In this document: piece by piece, positions 23,959-30,955 of the stretch
How the letters are laid out: each line of letters starts with the position of its first letter
Numbering within the stretch: the first letter of the stretch is position 1
Source of the DNA: Micavibrio sp964400125
GTDB taxonomy: Bacteria > Pseudomonadota > Alphaproteobacteria > Micavibrionales > Micavibrionaceae
Reading direction: 5' to 3'
Length of the DNA: 64,000 nt
Assembly: GCA_964400125.1 (NCBI GenBank)
Contig: CAYNSR010000012.1
Location: 11,707-75,706, forward strand
Notes under the pieces: generated by a model
The model's database searches: none
What the model was told of the DNA's origin: nothing
The model's input: only the letters and a program-made list of their open reading frames with translations
Position numbers and translations under genes: made by a program

Positions 23959-25266
23959 ATGACAACCACAAAGAAAATATCGGAGCTTCCCGACGCCGGG
24001 GAGTTGCAAGGCGACGAACAAATTCCCTTGGTACAGGAAGGTGCGACGCGCAAAACAACGATTGGTGACATCCGTGACGGCCTGTCTTCGGATGGACATA
24101 CGCACGTCCTTGCTGATATTGCCGATGCCGGGACAGCGGCAGGGGCTGATATTGGGGATTTTGCCACCGCCGCCCAAGGTGCAAAGGCAGACAGTGCCGT
24201 CCAGCCGGAAGACCTGGGGACAGCCGCAGGCGCGGACACAGGAGATTTCGCGACGGCGGCGCAAGGGGCCAAGGCCGATAGCGCGGTACAGCCGGAAGAC
24301 TTGGCCGATGTCGCGACTAGCGGGGATTATGCCGACCTGGACAACGCGCCGTATCCGGGATTGATCAATGCCATTATTAACGGTAGCTGCTTGGTTTCCC
24401 ATCGGGGCGATAAATCACTGAGCAATTCCTGGCAGTACGGCGCGGTAGACTTACTGGCTGTCAAAGCCGAAGGGACAGTTTCAGCGGGCACGATTAAACA
24501 GGTAACCAGTGCTTTTACGCTAACGGCAACGGGCGCGGCCTGCTTTGTTGAGAATGCCACATTGACCGGCTCCGGTGCTATCCTGTTCCGGCGCAGGATC
24601 GAAGCGCGGGATGCTGCCTTATTTTATAACCAACCGGCACATTTTTCGGCCCGGACATATCATGATGCCGGATCGACAATGGACTACATCATCACGGTAC
24701 GGAAAGCCGATGCCGCTGATAATTTTTCATCTACAACGGAAATCGAGACGGACACGGTACAGGTCGCCAATGATACGAATGCCAGCATCGAACTGGTTAT
24801 CCCGGACATGGGTGATTGCCGCAATGGAATTGAGATTGAAGTAAAAATCGATTGTGGTGCGATAACCACTAAGGATTTCTTCCTCGCCGAACAACAATTT
24901 TCCATCGGCGACGTGAAGCGGCCTTTTGAATTGCGGCCCGTAGCGTTGGAAACGAAATTGGTTCACCGTTATCTATGCCCTGTCGCTGGAATAATTGCCG
25001 TTGCAAACTCCGGGAGCAATATGCAGGCCGTGTTCAACCATCCCGGCATGCGGGCAGCCCCAACCTATGAGGCGCTGGCGGCTATCGATATGACGGACGG
25101 ATATACGGCGGATTTTTCGCAATCCTCGGCCAATATTGGAACTGTCCACGATAATACAGCGCACAGCGGGCGGGCGGACATTGCCTTGTTCTCTGGTCTT
25201 ACATCTGGCCGTTTCTATATCCAGCGCGGCACAAGCGGCTTCATCCTTGCTAGCGCAGAACTTTGA
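23959..25266 (+). CDS. Tail fibre protein with internal repeats
   Basis: A 435-residue protein with an N-terminal block like phage fibre adaptors (KKISELPDAGELQGDEQIPL). Two near-identical repeats follow at ~55-115, each reading GTAAGAD-x-GDFATAAQGAKADSAVQPEDL. The remainder (INGSCLVSHRGDKSLSNSWQ onward) is beta-rich and resembles phage particle-surface domains. It likely forms a trimeric fibre or the base of the tailspike encoded next, 3 bp away. Confidence 0.75.
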   Translation: MTTTKKISELPDAGELQGDEQIPLVQEGATRKTTIGDIRDGLSSDGHTHVLADIADAGTAAGADIGDFATAAQGAKADSAVQPEDLGTAAGADTGDFATAAQGAKADSAVQPEDLADVATSGDYADLDNAPYPGLINAIINGSCLVSHRGDKSLSNSWQYGAVDLLAVKAEGTVSAGTIKQVTSAFTLTATGAACFVENATLTGSGAILFRRRIEARDAALFYNQPAHFSARTYHDAGSTMDYIITVRKADAADNFSSTTEIETDTVQVANDTNASIELVIPDMGDCRNGIEIEVKIDCGAITTKDFFLAEQQFSIGDVKRPFELRPVALETKLVHRYLCPVAGIIAVANSGSNMQAVFNHPGMRAAPTYEALAAIDMTDGYTADFSQSSANIGTVHDNTAHSGRADIALFSGLTSGRFYIQRGTSGFILASAEL

Positions 25267-25269
25267 TCC

Positions 25270-26901
25270 ATGCCCAAGAAAATTGACAACATCCTGATCC
25301 CCGGCCAGAACGTCAACAAGCTGGACTTGCGGAAATACCTAGGAAGCCGGGAGGTCGCCACGCCGCAAGACTATGGGGCGTATGGTGATGGGATCGTGGA
25401 CGACACGGAGGCCATCAATACGGCCTTGGCAGAAAACCAGGCTGTATTTTTGCCGCCTGGAAATTACCGCACCACAGCGGCTGTGGTTGTTCCATACGGA
25501 CGTATGTTGTTCGGCGCTGGGGATGTCTCGGTAATACAGGCGCGGGAATTCCCGTATGATCCCGTGGAGCTTCCGACTTACCCATCAGAATTCAATGCCA
25601 TTGAGGTGGTGGAGGGTTACAGCACGATCCAGAACCTGCGCGTGGTTGGCGGCGGGTCGGGGATCATGCTTTATGGCCGGGACAGCCCCTGTGTCAAGAA
25701 TGTAATCGAGAATGTCTCGATATGGGATTGCATCAACGGGCTGGTATTCGATGGCTGGGATGATACGGATAAACCCTGTTACTGGAATAATGCCAGCCGC
25801 ATCCTGATCGCCCGTCCTCAATTGAATGGCGTCCTGTTTACGGTCACACCTTCGGATTGGGAAGACCCGGAAACATTCGGGGACAGTCCCAACGCCAACA
25901 AACTGCACGATGTACGGGTTTATTCCCTGTCTGCGCCGATGGCGGGCAGCGGCTTCTTTATCAGCGCCGGGCGCTATAATAATTCGTTCTTCGATTGCGA
26001 AGCCAATGTCCATACGTCCGCAGAGGCTTGTTTCCGCCTTGGCTTTGCAACGGACAACAATGTCATTGTCAATTTTTACGCGGAATGCCTTGGCCTTGCG
26101 CCTGGTATCCGGATTGATAATGGCTCCGAAAACACATCCATCGTAAACCTGTTTTCCGCCACGGGCGGCGCGGCTATTTGGGACCCGACGCTGGGCGGAA
26201 AATACCAGGCTTATAACGCCGGATTCCCGTTCAAGAATTTCCTGAAAGAAACCTGGGTAAAGGACATCCATATCGATGGCATGACACGGGGAACCACGTT
26301 TATTGATCCTCCCTCTGATCATGTCGGCGACATTTCAATTGACCTGGAGCATACATTTTACCTGCTGAGTTCCTTCAATAAATCCTATGACCTTATCCTT
26401 CCCAACGCTGGGGATGCGGTGGGGCGCTGGGTAACATTGAAGAAATCCGACTTGCGGGATAACCCGATCACGGTGAAAGAGGATGATGGCCCTGGCCCTG
26501 ACAGGCGGGATGTCGTCCTTTTACAGCAGTACGACACCATAACGCTGGTGTCGAACGGTGCGAATTGGTGGATTGTCCAGGATAACCGTACACCAGCGTT
26601 AAGCACTTTCGTTGATAATGATGCTGTGCCAGGCGGAACGTATGAAGCCAGCATGTTGCATCGGGTTTATCTTGTATCTGCTTTTACGGGACAAATTATT
26701 TTCCAGCTTCCTGCACCTTCGGCGGCGGCAGGCCGGTTGGCGACGATCAAGAAAATCGATCCGTCATCAAACCATGTGAAAATCCAACTGGCGGGCGCGT
26801 CGGGCGGGCCGGATGCACAGATATGGAGCCTGACATCACACTTCGCGGCCATGACCATTTTTTCCGACGGGGGCCAGTGGGTTGTTTTATCAGCGTATTA
26901 G
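25270..26901 (+). CDS. Tailspike with pectate-lyase-like beta-helix
   Basis: A 543-residue protein. Residues ~30-330 match the pectate-lyase superfamily N-terminus (ATPQDYGAYGDGIVDDTEAI, AVFLPPGNYRTT) and continue as a right-handed beta-helix with short repeated turns. The C-terminal ~190 residues contain two related modules (YLLSSFNKSYDLILPNAGDA and VYLVSAFTGQIIFQLPAPSA), each ending in a WWIV or WVVL strand. Such tailspikes bind and often cleave capsular or O-antigen polysaccharide. Confidence 0.8.
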   Translation: MPKKIDNILIPGQNVNKLDLRKYLGSREVATPQDYGAYGDGIVDDTEAINTALAENQAVFLPPGNYRTTAAVVVPYGRMLFGAGDVSVIQAREFPYDPVELPTYPSEFNAIEVVEGYSTIQNLRVVGGGSGIMLYGRDSPCVKNVIENVSIWDCINGLVFDGWDDTDKPCYWNNASRILIARPQLNGVLFTVTPSDWEDPETFGDSPNANKLHDVRVYSLSAPMAGSGFFISAGRYNNSFFDCEANVHTSAEACFRLGFATDNNVIVNFYAECLGLAPGIRIDNGSENTSIVNLFSATGGAAIWDPTLGGKYQAYNAGFPFKNFLKETWVKDIHIDGMTRGTTFIDPPSDHVGDISIDLEHTFYLLSSFNKSYDLILPNAGDAVGRWVTLKKSDLRDNPITVKEDDGPGPDRRDVVLLQQYDTITLVSNGANWWIVQDNRTPALSTFVDNDAVPGGTYEASMLHRVYLVSAFTGQIIFQLPAPSAAAGRLATIKKIDPSSNHVKIQLAGASGGPDAQIWSLTSHFAAMTIFSDGGQWVVLSAY

Positions 26902-27296
26902 TCATCCCCATCCAGTTTGTAGCTGGCGGCTGCTTGCACAAGGCGCATAGCGTGTTTGCGCCCGGCGTTATCATTGATGTTTCTGTACACCGTAAGAAGT
27001 TTTATTTCATCCTCGGATAACAAAATGTCTTTCACCTTTGGTCGCGCACCATCGAGGCCCATGTAAAAGTCCAGGACAGAAACTTCGAGATAGCAGGCCA
27101 TCTTATATAGCCGGGAAGCTGAAACCCGGTTGCTGCCGTTTTCGTATTTTTGGATTTGTTGGAACGTTATACCGATGGATTCAGCTAGTTCCTCTTGCGA
27201 AACCTTCCGCAAGGCGCGGAAAGTTTTCAACGCGGCGGCGATCACCACGTCAATATGATCTGGCGAGCGCTTCGATCTTCTTCTTTTAGTCGTCAT
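26898..27296 (-). CDS. XRE-family phage repressor-like regulator
   Basis: A 132-residue protein. Residues ~15-80 form a lambda-Cro/C1-type HTH (ALRKVSQEELAESIGITFQQ, IQKYENGSNRVSASRLYKM). The C-terminal part (DILLSEDEIKLLTVYRNIND) resembles the short tail of alphaproteobacterial XRE regulators. It faces away from the lysis genes, has a GAGGAG ribosome binding site, and its stop overlaps the tailspike stop. It is the only repressor candidate among the phage genes. Its leader has a switch-like structure (next entry). Confidence 0.8.
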   Translation of the reverse strand: MTTKRRRSKRSPDHIDVVIAAALKTFRALRKVSQEELAESIGITFQQIQKYENGSNRVSASRLYKMACYLEVSVLDFYMGLDGARPKVKDILLSEDEIKLLTVYRNINDNAGRKHAMRLVQAAASYKLDGDD

Positions 27297-27300
27297 TTTT

Positions 27301-27485
27301 GCTCCTCGGTCGGTGGTGGCCGGGAGTGAAAAAGCCGCACTGAGTCGGCACGATGCTCTTTAGGCCGAAGCCATTGGACATGCAGCATCGCCTCCCGGCC
27401 ATAAGACCGAAGGCGATACTTGTTGCGGAAAGTATCCATCCGCTCAGTGCCGGGTTTTCATTCCCGTCCTGTTCTATTGAACAGG
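27301..27485 (-). promoter_or_regulatory. Structured leader of the repressor gene with two exclusive folds
   Basis: Fold A pairs TGGCCGGGAG (27,317-27,326) with CTCCCGGCCA (27,392-27,401), 10 perfect bp, and extends by CCTCGGT (27,304-27,310) with ACCGAAGG (27,406-27,413), covering the GAGGAG of the repressor. Fold B pairs 27,321-27,344 with 27,443-27,466, 20 of 24 positions. The two share 27,321-27,326 and cannot coexist. On the minus strand a GCCG/CGGC hairpin (27,334-27,349) is followed by five Ts, a weak terminator shape that fold B would dissolve. Further hairpins are CGATGCT/AGCATCG (27,351-27,390), GATACT/AGTATC (27,415-27,436) and CCTGTTC/GAACAGG (27,468-27,485). Function is inferred. 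Confidence 0.5.
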
Positions 27486-27539
27486 CGCGTACAGACTAGA
27501 CCATTTCCTTAACGCACTCAATAAAAAGGGAGAATTTCC

Positions 27540-27812
27540 ATGTCACTTACTGAATGGGGATTGCTTCTGGCAATCCTGGCGCACAGCGTTGCCGTCGTGG
27601 CGGCAGCCATAAAGCTGATTTCCTGGATCGTCAAGAAGCATGCCGTGACGGACGAACGTATCCGCCAGCTCCAGTACCAGATCGACAATGATGTCACGGG
27701 CCGCCGCGTGGTCGGGGAAATGCGCGGCGATCTCGCCGTCATCAAGGCCCAGGTTGTCGATATTAAAGCCGATCTCCAGACCCTTCACCATAAAGTGGAC
27801 AAGCAATCATGA
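27540..27812 (+). CDS. Small membrane protein with coiled coil (DUF2730-like), lysis cassette
   Basis: A 90-residue protein with one membrane segment (WGLLLAILAHSVAVVAAAIK, residues ~6-32) and a C-terminal coiled coil (LAVIKAQVVDIKADLQTLHH). It opens the lysis cassette, with AGGGAG upstream, and overlaps the endolysin gene by 4 bp. It resembles DUF2730 proteins of Mu-like phages, which lie near lysis genes. A pinholin or accessory role is possible. Confidence 0.65.
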   Translation: MSLTEWGLLLAILAHSVAVVAAAIKLISWIVKKHAVTDERIRQLQYQIDNDVTGRRVVGEMRGDLAVIKAQVVDIKADLQTLHHKVDKQS

Positions 27813-28225
27813 GAGACCCGTTTTCTATCCTCCGGAATTTCACGCCGGAAGAACTGCGTTGCCCCCGGACAGGCGGTTACGCTTTTCACCCGACATTCCC
27901 GGAAAAACTCCAGGCGTTGCGGAATATGTATGCAAAGCCAATTTATGTCACCAGTTGCTGCCGGTCGGAAGCTTATAACGCAACGCTGGGGAAATCGTCG
28001 GCGAACAGCCTGCATATCTACGACAAGCCGAAGCGCGGTGCGAAAGGCACATGCGCGATTGATATTCGTGTCGTGGATTCCATAGACCGGCATGAGCTTC
28101 TTAAGATCGCGTTGGCTATGGGGTTCTCAGCTTATTTCATCACGCCCGACGCGCGGTTCATCCATCTTGACCTGCGTATTGACCTGGGCGAACCGGCCCG
28201 TTTCTGGGCTTTGGGAGGATCGTAA
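27809..28225 (+). CDS. Endolysin, M15A-type peptidase
   Basis: A 138-residue enzyme with the M15A layout: FTPEELRCPRTGGYAFHPTF, then PIYVTSCCRSEAYNATLG, a His and Asp pair of the zinc site (SLHIYD..., CAIDIRV) and the late FIHLDLR. These enzymes cut peptide cross-links in peptidoglycan at the end of infection. No signal peptide is seen, so it needs the holin. It is placed between two small membrane protein genes. Confidence 0.85.
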   Translation: MRDPFSILRNFTPEELRCPRTGGYAFHPTFPEKLQALRNMYAKPIYVTSCCRSEAYNATLGKSSANSLHIYDKPKRGAKGTCAIDIRVVDSIDRHELLKIALAMGFSAYFITPDARFIHLDLRIDLGEPARFWALGGS

Positions 28226-28455
28226 TGCTCCAGCCTGATCCGAATGATCCTATTAAAGTCCGGCGGACGCTGGCTTTTTGGATTTCTGTTTACGCTTTCC
28301 TGGTGTTGCCGAACCTGCTGGTTCTCTATCAGGTTTTTGCAAAGGCTGACATTGGTCTTTTGCAGGCCATCCTCACCTATATCGGCGTTCTGGCGACCGG
28401 GCCTATCGGTGCCTATCTCTACGCCGCACACAAGAATGGGAACAAGGAAAAATGA
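28225..28455 (+). CDS. Putative holin, two membrane segments
   Basis: A 76-residue protein with two hydrophobic segments (FWISVYAFLVLPNLLVLYQV and LLQAILTYIGVLATGPIGAY) and a charged C-terminus (AHKNGNKEK). It lies directly after the endolysin, overlapping it, and before Rz. Size, topology and position suit a class II holin that opens the inner membrane; no family signature was recognised. Confidence 0.7.
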   Translation: MLQPDPNDPIKVRRTLAFWISVYAFLVLPNLLVLYQVFAKADIGLLQAILTYIGVLATGPIGAYLYAAHKNGNKEK

Positions 28456-28814
28456 CTTCTTTCATTTTACGGCACTGGAAAATCTTTGGTGTGGGGCTGG
28501 CTGTGCTGGTTCTGATTGGATGCTTGGCCTGGCAGGGGAACAAGATCACGTCCCTGAAACGGGAGCGCGACGATGCTCGCACCAGCCTTGCGTCATACCG
28601 GGAAACGCTGGAGGCGGTGCAGGCCGATACAGCGGCGAAAATTGCGGCGCTCGAAGGGGAAAAGCACCGGGAAGTTTCCCGTGCGCGGGACTTGGAACGC
28701 CTGCTTGGACAAATTGAAGGAGCGAGTGATGAAAAAGATGGCCCTGTTGCTCCCGTTTTGCGGGATGCTTTTGACAGCCTGTACGGCCCCGATGCCGCAG
28801 GTGAAGCTCATTAA
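28452..28814 (+). CDS. Rz-like i-spanin
   Basis: A 120-residue protein with an N-terminal membrane anchor (IFGVGLAVLVLIGCLAWQG) and a long periplasmic coiled coil (TSLKRERDDARTSLASYRET onward). A lipoprotein gene is embedded out of frame in its 3' end, the classic Rz/Rz1 arrangement. Rz and Rz1 fuse inner and outer membrane in the last lysis step of Gram-negative phages. Confidence 0.8.
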   Translation: MTSFILRHWKIFGVGLAVLVLIGCLAWQGNKITSLKRERDDARTSLASYRETLEAVQADTAAKIAALEGEKHREVSRARDLERLLGQIEGASDEKDGPVAPVLRDAFDSLYGPDAAGEAH

Positions 28815-28977
28815 GCCAGAGATACCGCCAAGCCTGTTGACGTGCGCCGACGCCCCAGCCCGTCCGGAGGGCGACATGACCCAGCGTGATGTTGCTGCCT
28901 GGACGGCCAAGCTGTGGTATGCGCACGGCGATTGCAAGTCAAAGCTATATGCCGTTTCAGAGGCGATCCAGAAATGA
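28729..28977 (+). CDS. Rz1-like o-spanin lipoprotein, overlapping Rz
   Basis: Starting at ATG 28,729 in another frame within Rz, this 82-residue protein begins MKKMALLLPFCGMLLTACTA, a signal peptide with lipobox LTAC. Mature residues are Pro-rich (MPQVKLIKPEIPPSL). It is longer than typical Rz1 and extends past the Rz stop. The embedded overlap and lipobox make the assignment firm. Confidence 0.8.
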   Translation: MKKMALLLPFCGMLLTACTAPMPQVKLIKPEIPPSLLTCADAPARPEGDMTQRDVAAWTAKLWYAHGDCKSKLYAVSEAIQK

Positions 28978-28984
28978 GGAAACC

Positions 28985-29518
28985 ATGCTTTTATCCGTCG
29001 GCCATTTTGTAGCGAACGGGAAGTGCCACGCTGGCCCGGCCATGATCACCGGCCTGCTGGTCGATTTCAATTACACGACAAACTGGTGCAGCATCAAGGA
29101 TGTCGCCATCCTGGATAACGACATCGACATTATTCCATCTATGGCGGCATCCAGCCCGAACGCCGTTATCATTACGGGGTTTGATGATCTTGCTCTCGGT
29201 CAGATGAACACGAATAGCGACTACAATGCCAACGTCAAGAACTGGCCCACAACGGCTTTTCCCGGCGAATTGTCGCCACATTGGAGCGACTCAGGAAGTT
29301 CAAGCCTAAAGGCATGGTTCAAGTTTTCGGCTCCGATCATCCTGACGGCTGTGAAGATTTACATGCAGAGTATTGCAACGTATGGCTTCCCGCCGAACAT
29401 ATTGTTTTTCGATCAGGACGGTATGCCGTTAATACCGGCGACATCCCCGGCAGGAATCAATGATTACATCCATGTGAACGGCAGCCACCGCGCTTACCAG
29501 TGGACGTTTGCACCCTGA
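28985..29518 (+). CDS. Phage protein after the lysis cassette, unknown function
   Basis: A 177-residue protein from ATG 28,985 with GAGGAAACC upstream. It contains a beta-rich C-terminal region (LKAWFKFSAPIILTAVKIYM, FDQDGMPLIPATSPAG, VNGSHRAYQWTFAP) that resembles a small surface-binding beta-sandwich. Its place beside a LamG-like protein suggests accessory particle-surface or receptor-binding genes. No family recognised. Confidence 0.55.
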   Translation: MLLSVGHFVANGKCHAGPAMITGLLVDFNYTTNWCSIKDVAILDNDIDIIPSMAASSPNAVIITGFDDLALGQMNTNSDYNANVKNWPTTAFPGELSPHWSDSGSSSLKAWFKFSAPIILTAVKIYMQSIATYGFPPNILFFDQDGMPLIPATSPAGINDYIHVNGSHRAYQWTFAP

Positions 29519-29541
29519 CAGCCTCCAACCAGGACATATAA

Positions 29542-30372
29542 ATGCTCTTGAATGTCGGTTCTTTAGGGATGACACCCCGGCATGTGGTGAAGAATCCTGT
29601 GTTGGACAGTATTTTGCCGTCTGTCTGTTGTGAACTCGACGCGACCATGTTGGGCAGTTATCCGGGAACGGGGCAGGTATGGGCGAACTTGGCAAAAATT
29701 CCCGCCGACGGAATTGCCCAGGCGGGATACGATCATACGCTGGGGCTGGACGATAACGCGACATCCGATCCGTCCTTCATTGGGGTTGCCGGTGATCCCG
29801 GTGCATACTGGTCATTCACAAGTGGCCAGCGGTTTATTATCCGCAACGGCAATACGCCCTTGCTCCGGGACTTGCACAAAAGCACGATTCTGACTGATTT
29901 CTGGACGGCGGTGATCTGGTATAACCCGGCCAGTGTGACCGCCGGGCAAATGGTGTTCATCGGTAATGCTACATCCAATGCCCAGCACGGTTTCAATTTC
30001 CGGGTTGAGATCGGCAATACCCGTTACTCCTTCCGGCAGCATAATGGCAGCGCCCAGGCGACAACGTTCCTGACGGGCGGCATGAACAAACTGGATGCCT
30101 GGAATTATGTGATTTTCAGTTTCAGCCAGAGTGTCGGGCAAGCCCGGTTCTGGAGGAACAGCAAGGATCAGCAGGCTGTTACACTGGGAGCTTTCGGGGC
30201 AACGTCCTCCGCGCCGTCGGCGACAACGCAGATCTCTGGAGTTTCAAGCAGCTCTACTCTGGCTTCCGGCCAGCGTCTGGCGCACCTGTCATTCGGGAAT
30301 GCCTTCCTGAGTGATGCCGAGGCGGAGGCCGCAATTGACTTGCTGCTGGCCCGGCATGTGGGGAAATTTTAA
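29542..30372 (+). CDS. LamG/concanavalin-like phage surface protein
   Basis: A 276-residue protein whose residues ~100-270 follow a LamG-like jelly-roll pattern (WTAVIWYNPASVTAGQMVFI, NKLDAWNYVIFSFSQSVGQA, RFWRNSKDQQ, LAHLSFGNAFLSDAEAEAAI). This repeating pattern is common in phage proteins that bind sugars on the cell surface. Start ATG 29,542 has a weak ribosome binding site. It is the last gene with phage particle features. Confidence 0.65.
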   Translation: MLLNVGSLGMTPRHVVKNPVLDSILPSVCCELDATMLGSYPGTGQVWANLAKIPADGIAQAGYDHTLGLDDNATSDPSFIGVAGDPGAYWSFTSGQRFIIRNGNTPLLRDLHKSTILTDFWTAVIWYNPASVTAGQMVFIGNATSNAQHGFNFRVEIGNTRYSFRQHNGSAQATTFLTGGMNKLDAWNYVIFSFSQSVGQARFWRNSKDQQAVTLGAFGATSSAPSATTQISGVSSSSTLASGQRLAHLSFGNAFLSDAEAEAAIDLLLARHVGKF

Positions 30373-30404
30373 GAGGAAATCGCCTTATTTTTCAGCCGGG
30401 CTAC

Positions 30405-30433
30405 TTGCCCTGGACTCGGAAACAGATTATCCT
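30405..30433 (+). promoter_or_regulatory. Candidate promoter of the HTH-methylase-PIN operon
   Basis: TTGCCC (30,405-30,410) and TATCCT (30,428-30,433) are separated by 17 bp and lie 33 bp before the HTH gene start. This is a moderate match to a sigma-70 promoter. Confidence 0.4.
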
Positions 30434-30466
30434 GTTGCTGACAACAAGAAAGCATTTCCCGCAATT

Positions 30467-30955
30467 ATGACAGTCAGTTACACCCCAGGCCAGCTTAGAA
30501 GCGCTACCTCAATAGCGCCGGAAACGTACCGTCATTGGAAAAAGGTTCTAACCCCTTTGCGGCGGGATAAGGGTCATAGCCCTTGTTTTACGTCGGGAGA
30601 TATTATCGCAGTGTCCATCGTCCAACGACTCTCCACAGATTTTGGAATCAGGATTGGGGCATTGGCACCCATTGCCGAGAGTCTATTTGATTTCTGTAAT
30701 TCGACACCGTGGCCGACGTTGGAGCGCGGAAAGATCATGGTAGACCTGAAAAATGCCAAAATAGAATTCCGAGCAGAACTCTCGGATTATTTGCATGACG
30801 ACATCATGATTATCGTTCCGTTGAGACCTATTGTCACAAAACTGCGTGAGCAACTTTTAACAGCGGCGGAAGCAGATCGACAAAGCTCACTTCCGTTTCC
30901 CTTGGTTAGTGTACCTTCGTCCGTAACCCCTGCTGTAATGGGAGGCCAGTCATGA
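30467..30955 (+). CDS. Helix-turn-helix protein leading the methylase-PIN operon
   Basis: A 162-residue protein from ATG 30,467. The N-terminal ~70 residues resemble a MerR-like HTH (YTPGQLRSATSIAPETYRHW, FTSGDIIAVSIVQRLSTDFG). The C-terminal part (IMIIVPLRPIVTKLREQLLT) is not recognised. It overlaps the methylase start by 4 bp (ATGA), so the two are probably translated together. A role as operon regulator or DNA-recognition partner is likely but not shown. Confidence 0.6.
   Translation: MTVSYTPGQLRSATSIAPETYRHWKKVLTPLRRDKGHSPCFTSGDIIAVSIVQRLSTDFGIRIGALAPIAESLFDFCNSTPWPTLERGKIMVDLKNAKIEFRAELSDYLHDDIMIIVPLRPIVTKLREQLLTAAEADRQSSLPFPLVSVPSSVTPAVMGGQS

Noticed and set aside
393..30372. Gene transfer agent instead of prophage
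   Set aside because: DUF2163-like and peptidase-like tail genes resemble those of GTAs, but an integrase, att site, repressor, tailspike and cargo genes indicate a temperate phage.
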